Assembly (NCBI GenBank): GCA_002293625.1
Contig: DBDP01000026.1
Location: 1-5,494 of the forward strand
Length of the DNA: 5,494 bases
Reading direction: 5' to 3'
Origin: Clostridiales bacterium UBA929
GTDB taxonomy: Bacteria > Bacillota > Clostridia > Oscillospirales > UBA929
Positions 1-5,494 of this stretch are shown here, piece by piece; positions within the stretch are counted from its first letter, which is position 1, and each line of letters opens with the position of its first letter. The notes under the pieces were generated by a model that was not told the origin of the DNA, made no database searches, and saw only the letters and a list, made by a program, of their open reading frames with translations. A program made the translations under genes and the position numbers.

Positions 1-1
1 T

Positions 2-496
2 AAGCCGATCATCCTTTACAACGTTCCCTCGCGGACGGGGCTTGCGTATACGCTGGATACATACGGCGAACTCGCGAAGCACGAGCGCATTATCGGAACC
101 AAAGAAGCGACGGGTAACTTTTCGCTGATCGCGCAGATCCGCGCCCATTTGGGCGACGAGATGCTGGTTTGGAGCGGCAACTGCAACGAGACGCTGCCGA
201 TCATGGCGCTGGGCGGCTTGGGCGTCATCTCCGTCGCGGCGAACCTCATTCCCGCCGAAATGCAAACCATCTGTAAACTGTTCTCCGACGGCAAGATTAA
301 AGAGAGCGAAGCGCGTTTCTTGAAAGCGATTCCGTTGATGGATGCCCTGTTCTGCGAGGTCAACCCCGTGCCGGTCAAAACCGCGATGAACCTGATGGGG
401 TTGTGTTCCGGCGAACTGCGGATGCCGCTGTGCGAAATGCTGCCGAAGAATTTTGACCATTTGGTGAACGTGATGCGGGATTACGGGCTGCTGTAA
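2..496 (+). CDS. dapA: 4-hydroxy-tetrahydrodipicolinate synthase, C-terminal part (5' end outside window)
   Basis: This enzyme condenses pyruvate with aspartate-4-semialdehyde, the first committed step of the diaminopimelate/lysine pathway, in the cytoplasm. The open frame enters from the left edge and gives 164 residues ending in TAA. Roughly the first 127 residues, compared with E. coli DapA, lie outside. Visible motifs are YNVPSRTG (window residues 6-13), GTKEATG with the Schiff-base lysine at window residue 34 (bases 101-103), GGLGVISVAAN and NPVPVK. The Tyr-to-Lys spacing of 28 residues equals Y133 to K161 of E. coli, and the arginine five residues after the tyrosine matches R138. The TIM-barrel end and the C-terminal helices are complete, so the gene looks intact. 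The segment usually read as SGND/SGDD is SGNCNE here, a mild variation. The sugar-acid aldolase relatives (NanA, KDG aldolase) are less likely because of the YNVPSRTG motif and the dapB neighbour. The allosteric lysine site lies outside the window. Confidence 0.97.
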   Translation, partial: KPIILYNVPSRTGLAYTLDTYGELAKHERIIGTKEATGNFSLIAQIRAHLGDEMLVWSGNCNETLPIMALGGLGVISVAANLIPAEMQTICKLFSDGKIKESEARFLKAIPLMDALFCEVNPVPVKTAMNLMGLCSGELRMPLCEMLPKNFDHLVNVMRDYGLL

Positions 497-524
497 GACG
501 CGCACCCCCCTGCACCCGCATCCC

Positions 525-640
525 TGTAGGGTGCGCCGACCCGGCGCACCGTGATCGTTACATCGGCGCGCCGAGGGCGTCGCGCCCTACGAGGACGATT
601 CACGAAATAACAGCGGGCGATTCGTGAATCGCCCCTACGA
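525..640. repeat. REP-like cluster of inverted repeats between dapA and dapB
   Basis: The dapA-dapB gap is dominated by short perfect palindromes. These are a 9-bp stem with a 3-base loop (530-550), the palindrome CGGCGCGCCG (564-573), a 6-bp stem AGGGCG/CGCCCT (574-588), and a 9-bp stem with a 2-base loop (615-634). An 11-bp inverted repeat, CGATTCACGAA (596-606) with TTCGTGAATCG (621-631), competes with the last hairpin. The octamer CCCTACGA occurs at 585-592 and 633-640, and TGTAGGG, nearly its inverse, opens the region at 525-531. No stem is followed by a T-run, so simple intrinsic termination is not supported. The modular look, with hairpins bounded by GTAGGG/CCCTAC, suggests dispersed intergenic repeats (REP-like), possibly nested. 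The repeat identity is inference; the stems are seen directly. Confidence 0.7.
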
Positions 641-646
641 AATGCC

Positions 647-651
647 GGAGG
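647..651 (+). promoter_or_regulatory. Shine-Dalgarno site of dapB
   Basis: GGAGG lies 8 bases before the ATG at 660 and fixes that codon as the dapB start. The in-frame candidates further upstream (GTG at 624, ATG at 642) have no such site, and the GTG lies inside the loop of the 615-634 hairpin. Confidence 0.85.
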
Positions 652-659
652 CAAATGAA

Positions 660-1415
660 ATGCAAAAAATGCTGCTCAGCGGCTGCAACGGCCGGATGGG
701 GCAAACGGTGTCCCGTCTGTGTGCCGAACGGGACGATATAACAATCATCGCCGGGTGCGACATCGCCGGACGGAACGCGTTCGAGTACCCTGTGGTCGCG
801 AAGCCGGACGAATGCGCCGAACGCCCCGACGTGCTGGTGGATTTTTCGTCCCCCGACGCGCTGGACAGCTTGTTTACCTACTGCGAAGCGCAAGCCGTTC
901 CCGTGGTGCTATGCACCACGGGTTACGACGCAGCGCAGCTCGCGAAAATTGAAATTGCGGCGCAAACGCTGCCCGTTTTTCGTTCGGGGAACATGTCGCT
1001 CGGCATTCATCTGCTGATGCAGCTCGCGAAAAGTGCCGCGGCGGTGCTGGGGCAGGATTTCGACACGGAGATCATCGAACGCCATCACCGCAATAAGCTG
1101 GACGCGCCCAGCGGCACCGCGCTGATGCTCTACGACGCGCTTTCCGGCGCGCTGCCGTATCAGCCGGAGCCGGTATACAACCGTCAGCCGGAGCGCAAAA
1201 CACGCGGCGATAAAGAGATCGGAATACATTCAGTGCGCGGCGGCACCATCATCGGCGAACATGAGGTGATGTTCGCGGGACACGACGAAATCATCACGAT
1301 CACGCATTCCGCGCGTTCCCGTGAGGTGTTCGCCGCCGGCGCGGTGCGCGCCGCGTTGTTCATGGCCGGTGTCAGCACGCCGGGGTTGTATGACATGAGG
1401 AACATTGTTGGTTAA
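660..1415 (+). CDS. dapB: 4-hydroxy-tetrahydrodipicolinate reductase
   Basis: This enzyme reduces the DapA product to tetrahydrodipicolinate with NAD(P)H, the second committed step toward meso-diaminopimelate and lysine, in the cytoplasm. The protein has 251 residues from the ATG chosen by its GGAGG site, a little shorter than the roughly 270 of E. coli DapB. The N-terminal Rossmann part shows GCNGRMG (residues 8-14), VDFSSP (60-65) and CTTGY (85-89). The linker reads SGNMSLGI (109-116). The family signature runs ERHHRNKLDAPSGTA (140-154); by alignment H142 corresponds to the catalytic His159 of E. coli and K146 to Lys163. The C-terminal substrate domain has GIHSVRGGTIIGEHEV. It follows dapA on the same strand after 163 bases, so the two are probably co-transcribed unless the hairpin-rich gap separates them. 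All key residues are present and nothing suggests damage. No lysine riboswitch is visible in the gap. Confidence 0.98.
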   Translation: MQKMLLSGCNGRMGQTVSRLCAERDDITIIAGCDIAGRNAFEYPVVAKPDECAERPDVLVDFSSPDALDSLFTYCEAQAVPVVLCTTGYDAAQLAKIEIAAQTLPVFRSGNMSLGIHLLMQLAKSAAAVLGQDFDTEIIERHHRNKLDAPSGTALMLYDALSGALPYQPEPVYNRQPERKTRGDKEIGIHSVRGGTIIGEHEVMFAGHDEIITITHSARSREVFAAGAVRAALFMAGVSTPGLYDMRNIVG

Positions 1416-1422
1416 AAAGAAG

Positions 1423-1522
1423 CTCTACAAAACTCCTTGTTCGCCGTAGGCGAACGAGCGCAGTGCTTGCGAGCAGGCGGCTATGCCGCGGTGTCGCAAG
1501 CCGGAACGGGGAGTTTTTAGAG
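1423..1522. repeat. 100-bp structured element with terminal inverted repeats, in the convergent gap; possible bidirectional terminator
   Basis: CTCTA, a bulged C, then AAAACTCC (1423-1436) pairs with GGAGTTTTTAGAG (1510-1522), giving 13 base pairs. Inside sit a 7-bp hairpin GTTCGCC/GGCGAAC with a 3-base loop (1439-1455) and a stem CTTGCGA/TCGCAAG (1466-1472 with 1494-1500). The latter encloses a 5-bp hairpin GCGGC/GCCGC (1477-1489). GTTC (1439-1442) can alternatively pair with GAAC (1504-1507). On the minus strand the element is followed by CTTCTTTTT (1422-1414), so it plausibly terminates the GH3-GH67 transcript. In the plus direction TTTTT (1514-1518) follows GGGGAG, so dapB may also terminate here. 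Whether it is only a terminator, a MITE-like repeat or a structured RNA cannot be decided from one copy. Confidence 0.65.
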
Positions 1523-1530
1523 TGACACAA

Positions 1531-3345
1531 TCAGGGGTAGATGGTTCGCCCTTTCTCATCGGGGATGCCGGTCAGGCGGAAGAAGTACGTATTGATTACG
1601 TCCCGCCATTCGCGGGCGTTTAGGAGCTGCCACTGCAGCCGCGCGGCGACCGAGCGGTACGCGCCCTCGGGCAGCAGGGGTTTCAGAGCGTCCCATGTTT
1701 TGATGAAACCCTCAACATCGCGCACTCCCTCGAAGTGCGTGTCATAGATGTGCTGAAGGAGCGTTTTGCCGCTCTTAAGGACAAAATCATACGGAAGCCG
1801 GTGGAAATAGAGCAGCATCTCCTCCGGGCAGGTTTTTGGGTCGCTGTAGAGCTTGTTCAGCGCCGGATGGTACTGCGCCGTATAGCCGGTGCCGTTTTCC
1901 GTCCTGTCAACGCCGATCGCCGTCCGGCTCGCGCGGTGATAGGTTCCCCATTTGGAGAACTCGTACCCTTCGGGGCTGGGACCGTAGTGATGATGAATAT
2001 TGACCATCCAACAGACGCCCAAAGGGGCGTTGTATTTTTCATACACGCCGCGTGAGGACAGCATCATCCTTAAAAGCGGCTCGCGCAGAGCGGGGTCGGT
2101 CCCGAATGTCAGACCGATCCAGTCGTTCAGCACATCCTGCGCCGAAACGGACGGATCCCAAGCGAAACGCCCGAAAGCGTATAGATTGGCCTGCGCGAGG
2201 GTATGCCCCGTCCAGTTTTCGCCGCTTCCCGTGTTGGCGACGGCCGCGACGGCGGTAACTTCGCTCCCGATCAGGTCGCGTGTCAGGCGCGTGTCGGACA
2301 CGGGGGCGGCGAAAATCTCTTCCCACTGAACCGCCAGCGCGTAAAGGTCGATTTGCTGCCCCGTGTATTCCTGCGTGATTTGCAGCTCGACCGCCTGAGA
2401 GGTATGCTTCATCGCGCCGAGAAGCGGGGAGTTGGGTTCGCGTACCTGAAAATCGGACGGACCGTGTTTGACTTGCAGCACGACGTTGCGGTCAAATTCA
2501 CCGTCCAGCGGGAAGAAGTGGTCATACGCCGCCTTGGGACGGTCGGTCACGCCGTCACGCCAATCCTGTTCGCAGTTGTACACGAAGCAACGCCAGTAGA
2601 CCTTGCCGCCATGCGCCTCCAAAGCGCGTGCGATGACGTTCGCGCCGTCCGCCTGCGTGCGCCCCAGCGCGGCGGGGCCGTTTCGGAACTCGGAATCGGC
2701 CTTGACCAAAAACCCCGCGAGATCGGGGATTTCTTTATACACAGCGTCCGCCGCGCTTTGCCACCAAGCGGCGATGGAGCCGTCCAGCGGGTCGGAAGTA
2801 GGCAGCCCGCCGAGGAGGACAGGGCTGTTGAAATCCACCGCGATGATGACGCGGATGTGAAACGGTCTGAAGATCGCGGCGAGTTTCGAAAGTGAGGGCA
2901 GTAACTCCCCGGTTATCAATTTCGCGCTTCCGGGGGTGACGTTGACGTTGTTGAAACAGATGCGGTTGACGCCGACCGATGCCAGCAGGCGGGCGTAGAA
3001 GCGCATCCGCTCGGGGTCGTAGGCAAGCGCGCCGTCTTTGAAAAAGAGGGACGCGCCGCTGTAGCCGCGCTCAACGACGCCGGTAATGTTGTCCCAATGG
3101 TTGAGGATACGCTCCGAAACGGCGGGCGCGCTTTCGAGGGAGACGTCCGTCTCCCCCAAAGACAGTTTCGCTTGCAGAGCGTATGACCCATACATGCGCC
3201 CCGCTTCGTCGGCGCTCACAACGGTGTATGCCCCGCTGCCGCCCGAAAGGCGGAACCCTTCCGGCGGCAGCGACGTGTCGGTTTCGTAACGTATGTCGGA
3301 TGAAATATCAGACTGGAGCCACGCGCGGGATTCACTGTATGACAC
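1531..3345 (-). CDS. aguA: Alpha-glucuronidase, glycoside hydrolase family 67, with shortened N-terminus
   Basis: The protein (604 residues) should release (4-O-methyl)-D-glucuronic acid from the non-reducing-end xylose of xylan-derived aldouronic acids. Family landmarks are HWDNITGVVERGYSG (83-97), LASVGVN and NNVNV in the barrel, LVKADSE (213-219), WRCFVYN (251-257), VKHGPSDFQVREP (292-304), QITQEYTG (322-329) and the C-terminal EWRDVINTYF. Glu219 is the expected general acid; Asp298 and Glu326 are the expected paired base residues. Their spacings (79 and 28) equal those of E285, D364 and E392 in Geobacillus stearothermophilus AguA. There is no signal peptide, so it is probably cytoplasmic. 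It starts with GTG 11 bases after the GH3 stop codon, behind GGGGGA. It is short at the N-terminus: the catalytic acid lies 66 residues earlier than in the Geobacillus enzyme (about 679 residues), so about half of the GH67 N-terminal domain is absent. An in-frame TAA at 3363-3361 rules out an upstream start. Confidence 0.96.
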   Translation of the reverse strand: MSYSESRAWLQSDISSDIRYETDTSLPPEGFRLSGGSGAYTVVSADEAGRMYGSYALQAKLSLGETDVSLESAPAVSERILNHWDNITGVVERGYSGASLFFKDGALAYDPERMRFYARLLASVGVNRICFNNVNVTPGSAKLITGELLPSLSKLAAIFRPFHIRVIIAVDFNSPVLLGGLPTSDPLDGSIAAWWQSAADAVYKEIPDLAGFLVKADSEFRNGPAALGRTQADGANVIARALEAHGGKVYWRCFVYNCEQDWRDGVTDRPKAAYDHFFPLDGEFDRNVVLQVKHGPSDFQVREPNSPLLGAMKHTSQAVELQITQEYTGQQIDLYALAVQWEEIFAAPVSDTRLTRDLIGSEVTAVAAVANTGSGENWTGHTLAQANLYAFGRFAWDPSVSAQDVLNDWIGLTFGTDPALREPLLRMMLSSRGVYEKYNAPLGVCWMVNIHHHYGPSPEGYEFSKWGTYHRASRTAIGVDRTENGTGYTAQYHPALNKLYSDPKTCPEEMLLYFHRLPYDFVLKSGKTLLQHIYDTHFEGVRDVEGFIKTWDALKPLLPEGAYRSVAARLQWQLLNAREWRDVINTYFFRLTGIPDEKGRTIYP

Positions 3346-3351
3346 AAATAA

Positions 3352-3357
3352 TCCCCC
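3352..3357 (-). promoter_or_regulatory. Shine-Dalgarno site of the GH67 gene, overlapping the GH3 stop codon
   Basis: The minus strand reads TAG then GGGGA, so the last G of the GH3 stop codon begins the run GGGGGA. It lies 6 bases before the GTG at 3345. This supports the GTG start and suggests that ribosomes ending on the GH3 gene help initiate the GH67 gene. Confidence 0.7.
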
Positions 3358-5441
3358 TATTTAACTTCGACCCGCGCCGGCTTGCTGCCCTTCAGCGCGA
3401 CGCTCCGCGCGTCGGGCTGGCAGAAGCCGATATACAGGGCTTTTTTACCGTAGCAGAGCCGGAGATCGCCTTCGTCGTCGTAACGCATAAACGCTTCGGA
3501 CGGAAGGGAAATGGTTATCGCCGTCGTCTCGCCCGCGTTCAGCATTACCTTTTGCATCCCGCAGAGATTCCAGTTCTCCCGCTCGCCCTCTATCTCGATA
3601 TACACCTGCACCGTTTCGGCGGCGCGGTTTTTGCCCTTGTTGGTGACGGTCGCCGTAACGGCGCTGTCCGCGTAAGCCGCGTCAGACAGCTCGAACGGCT
3701 CATAACCCAGCCCGAAGCCGAACGGATACAGCGCCTCGCCCTTGAAATAGCGGTAGGTGCGGTTTTCCATAGAGTAATCGCGGAAGTCAGGCAAGTCCTC
3801 ATCGGAGCGGTAGAAGGTGAGCGGCAGACGCCCAGAAGGGGAGAACTTGCCGAACAGCATCTCCGCGATCGCGCGGCCGCCCTGCGAACCCGGATAGAAG
3901 GCTTGGATGACGGCGTTCGCGCTCTCGTCCGCCCAGCGCAGATCCAGCGCGCTGCCGGAAATGACGGCGACGATCACAGGGATGCCCTTTTGCTTCGCCG
4001 CTTCAAGCACCTTTTCAGCCATATATTGCTGGCTGCCCGGCAGCGCCAACCCCAGCTTATCGCCGGAGGCGAACTGGTTGCCGGTGTCGCCCTCCTCACC
4101 CTCCAAATTGCGGTCGAGACCGAGCGCCAAAACCACCGCGTCGGCGCGCCGGGTCGCGATCAGCGCTTCCGCCAGTCTGTCGTGCTTGAATTGGGAGAGG
4201 ACGCTGTCGTTATCCTTCGCGAGCGGGCAGCCCTCCGCGTAAAGGGTGCGGAAATCTTTCGCGAACGCCTTAATGCCCTGTAAGACGGTAACATGGTCGG
4301 ATGCCGTACCTTGGTAATTGCCCTCCAGCGCGATCCGGCTGTCGGCGTTGGGGCCGATGACGGCAATTGTTTTGAGATTGTCTGCCTTAAGCGGCAGGAC
4401 ACCGTCGTTTTTCAGCAACACCAAAGATTCGCGGGCGACCTGAAGGTTGAAGGCGCGGTGCTTTTCGCAGTCCACGACATCGTAGGGGATGGAGGTGTAG
4501 GCTTTGTTTTCGGGCGCGCCCAGCAAACCGAGCTTCATGCGGGTGACGAATAGGTTTTGCACGGCGCGGTCAATTTTTTCCTCGGTCAGCAGTCCTTCCC
4601 GTACCGCCGCGAGACAGTAGCCGAATAGGTTGCCGCAGTTGAGGTCGCAGCCGTTGCGGACAGCCATCGCGACGCTTTCGACCGGTGTCGCCGTTACCTT
4701 GTGGCGCTCGTGGAAGTCCTTGATTGCCCAGCAGTCGGAGGTGACGTGTCCCTTGAATCCCCACTTTTCGCGAAGGATGTCAATCAGGAGCGTCTTGCTG
4801 CCGCAGCAGGGTTCTCCGTTGGTGCGATTGTAAGCGCCCATGACGGCCTCGACGTTCGCTTCGGTCACGGCCGCTTCAAAGGCGGGGAGATATGTATTCC
4901 AGAGATCGTAATCGCTCACCACGGCGTCGAACTCGTGACGCTCACCCTCCGGACCGCTGTGGACGGCAAAATGCTTCGCGCAGGCGGCGGTTTTCAGCTG
5001 GTTCGGGTCATTGCCCTGCAAGCCGTTGATGAAGGCAACGCCGAGACGCGCGGTGAGGAAGGGATCCTCGCCGTATGTCTCATGACCACGCCCCCAGCGC
5101 GGGTCGCGGAAGATATTGATGTTGGGCGACCAAAAGGTAAGCCCCTTGAAGATGTCATGGTCGCCTTCTTCCTGGTAGGCGTGGTATTTGGCGCGTCCCT
5201 CGTCGGATATGACGACCGCTACGCGCTCCAGCAGTTCCGGGTCGAAGGTGGCGGCAAGCCCGATTGCCTGCGGGAACATGGTGGCGACGCCGCTCCGCGC
5301 CACGCCGTGCAGGGCTTCGTTCCACCAGTTGTAGCTTGGGATGTTGAGCCGTTCCACGGCGGCCGCGCCGTGCAGCAGCTGCGAGACTTTTTCCTCCAGC
5401 GTCATTTGCGAAACCAGCTCTTTTGCTTTATGGGCAAACAT
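3357..5441 (-). CDS. Glycoside hydrolase family 3 enzyme, probable beta-xylosidase
   Basis: A retaining exo-hydrolase of 694 residues, probably removing xylose from the non-reducing end of xylooligosaccharides. The GH3 N-terminal barrel shows NWWNEALHGVAR (38-49), FPQAIGLAATFD (56-67), LTFWSPNINIFRDPRWGRG (101-119), KHFAVHSGPEGERH (156-169) and TSDCWAIKDF (234-243), with Asp236 as the expected nucleophile. The alpha/beta sandwich follows from about residue 330 and contains LEGEEGD (446-452), the region where the acid/base glutamate of this clade is expected. A fibronectin-III-like domain occupies about 590-690. Length is normal. There is no signal peptide: the ATG is followed directly by a soluble helix, so it is cytoplasmic. 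GGGAGG 7 bases upstream supports this start. The WSPNINIFRDPRWGRG and AVHSGPE motifs favour the beta-xylosidase/arabinosidase clade over classical beta-glucosidases, and the adjacent GH67 gene agrees. Beta-glucosidase or alpha-arabinofuranosidase activity cannot be excluded. Confidence 0.92.
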   Translation of the reverse strand: MFAHKAKELVSQMTLEEKVSQLLHGAAAVERLNIPSYNWWNEALHGVARSGVATMFPQAIGLAATFDPELLERVAVVISDEGRAKYHAYQEEGDHDIFKGLTFWSPNINIFRDPRWGRGHETYGEDPFLTARLGVAFINGLQGNDPNQLKTAACAKHFAVHSGPEGERHEFDAVVSDYDLWNTYLPAFEAAVTEANVEAVMGAYNRTNGEPCCGSKTLLIDILREKWGFKGHVTSDCWAIKDFHERHKVTATPVESVAMAVRNGCDLNCGNLFGYCLAAVREGLLTEEKIDRAVQNLFVTRMKLGLLGAPENKAYTSIPYDVVDCEKHRAFNLQVARESLVLLKNDGVLPLKADNLKTIAVIGPNADSRIALEGNYQGTASDHVTVLQGIKAFAKDFRTLYAEGCPLAKDNDSVLSQFKHDRLAEALIATRRADAVVLALGLDRNLEGEEGDTGNQFASGDKLGLALPGSQQYMAEKVLEAAKQKGIPVIVAVISGSALDLRWADESANAVIQAFYPGSQGGRAIAEMLFGKFSPSGRLPLTFYRSDEDLPDFRDYSMENRTYRYFKGEALYPFGFGLGYEPFELSDAAYADSAVTATVTNKGKNRAAETVQVYIEIEGERENWNLCGMQKVMLNAGETTAITISLPSEAFMRYDDEGDLRLCYGKKALYIGFCQPDARSVALKGSKPARVEVK

Positions 5442-5448
5442 ACGAAAA

Positions 5449-5454
5449 CCTCCC
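5449..5454 (-). promoter_or_regulatory. Shine-Dalgarno site of the GH3 gene
   Basis: GGGAGG on the minus strand, 7 bases before the ATG at 5441, is a near-ideal ribosome binding site and fixes the start of the GH3 protein. Confidence 0.85.
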
Positions 5455-5470
5455 GTTATGGGTAAATAAT

Positions 5471-5494
5471 AAGGCGCGGTAAAAACCGCGCCTT
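5471..5494 (-). terminator. Terminator-like hairpin just upstream of the GH3 gene
   Basis: A perfect 10-bp stem AAGGCGCGGT/ACCGCGCCTT with a 4-base T loop (minus strand) is followed by ATTATTT, a moderately T-rich tail. It ends only 16 bases before the GH3 Shine-Dalgarno site and touches the window edge. Most simply it terminates a minus-strand gene lying to the right. Because almost no room remains for a promoter between it and the ribosome binding site, it could instead be a leader attenuator or an intra-operon processing/stability stem of the xylan transcript. Confidence 0.65.

Noticed and set aside
525..640. CRISPR array or lysine riboswitch in the dapA-dapB gap
   Set aside because: The repeated units are short, unevenly spaced and inverted, without uniform spacers. 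The region is also too short and lacks the conserved core of a lysine riboswitch.
624..659. Upstream GTG (624) or ATG (642) start for dapB
   Set aside because: Neither has a Shine-Dalgarno site and 624 lies within the repeat hairpin. The ATG at 660 has GGAGG 8 bases upstream and begins right at the conserved N-terminus.
1429..1517. Cloverleaf-like fold considered as a tRNA
   Set aside because: It has no T-loop consensus, no anticodon-arm geometry and no CCA-compatible acceptor. The outer stem is A/T-rich with a T-run, fitting a terminator or repeat instead.
2203..2895. 230-codon plus-strand open frame
   Set aside because: Antisense to the GH67 catalytic region. Low-complexity Arg/Val/Gly composition typical of a shadow frame.
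3183..4283. 366-codon plus-strand open frame
   Set aside because: It lies antisense to the well-supported GH3 gene (and the start of GH67). Its arginine-rich translation has no recognisable motif and is a GC-rich shadow frame.
4701..5465. 254-codon plus-strand open frame
   Set aside because: Antisense to the N-terminal half of the GH3 enzyme, whose catalytic motifs are encoded there on the minus strand. No ribosome binding site or family resemblance.

Overview
The window looks like a GC-rich Firmicute, most likely an uncultured Clostridia/Oscillospirales-type anaerobe from a plant-fibre-degrading community. This is an inference from three things: GC-rich codon use, strong GGAGG/GGGAGG Shine-Dalgarno sites, and Firmicute-like versions of the four proteins. 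No taxonomic marker gene is present.

Layout: two plus-strand lysine/diaminopimelate genes face two minus-strand hemicellulose genes. Bases 1-496 hold the C-terminal 164 residues of dapA (4-hydroxy-tetrahydrodipicolinate synthase). A 163-base gap packed with inverted repeats follows, then complete dapB (660-1415, 4-hydroxy-tetrahydrodipicolinate reductase). Together these are the two successive steps that commit aspartate semialdehyde to diaminopimelate and lysine. A 100-bp structured element with 13-bp imperfect terminal inverted repeats (1423-1522) fills the convergent gap.

On the minus strand, reading leftward from the right edge, there is a perfect 10-bp terminator-like hairpin (5471-5494). 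Next comes a GH3 beta-xylosidase-type enzyme (5441-3357). After an 11-base gap there is a GH67 alpha-glucuronidase (3345-1531). Neither enzyme has a signal peptide, so they probably act in the cytoplasm on imported xylan fragments. GH67 would remove (4-O-methyl)glucuronic acid from the non-reducing-end xylose of short aldouronic acids, and GH3 would cleave the remaining xylooligosaccharides to xylose.

All four genes belong to known families, and I see no undescribed protein system. The points worth a second look are: the GH67 protein lacks about 66 N-terminal residues relative to the Geobacillus enzyme, with an in-frame stop proving it cannot extend upstream; the 100-bp inverted-repeat element; the REP-like hairpin cluster between dapA and dapB; and the hairpin directly in front of the xylan operon. 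Every gap is under 300 bases and is described below.
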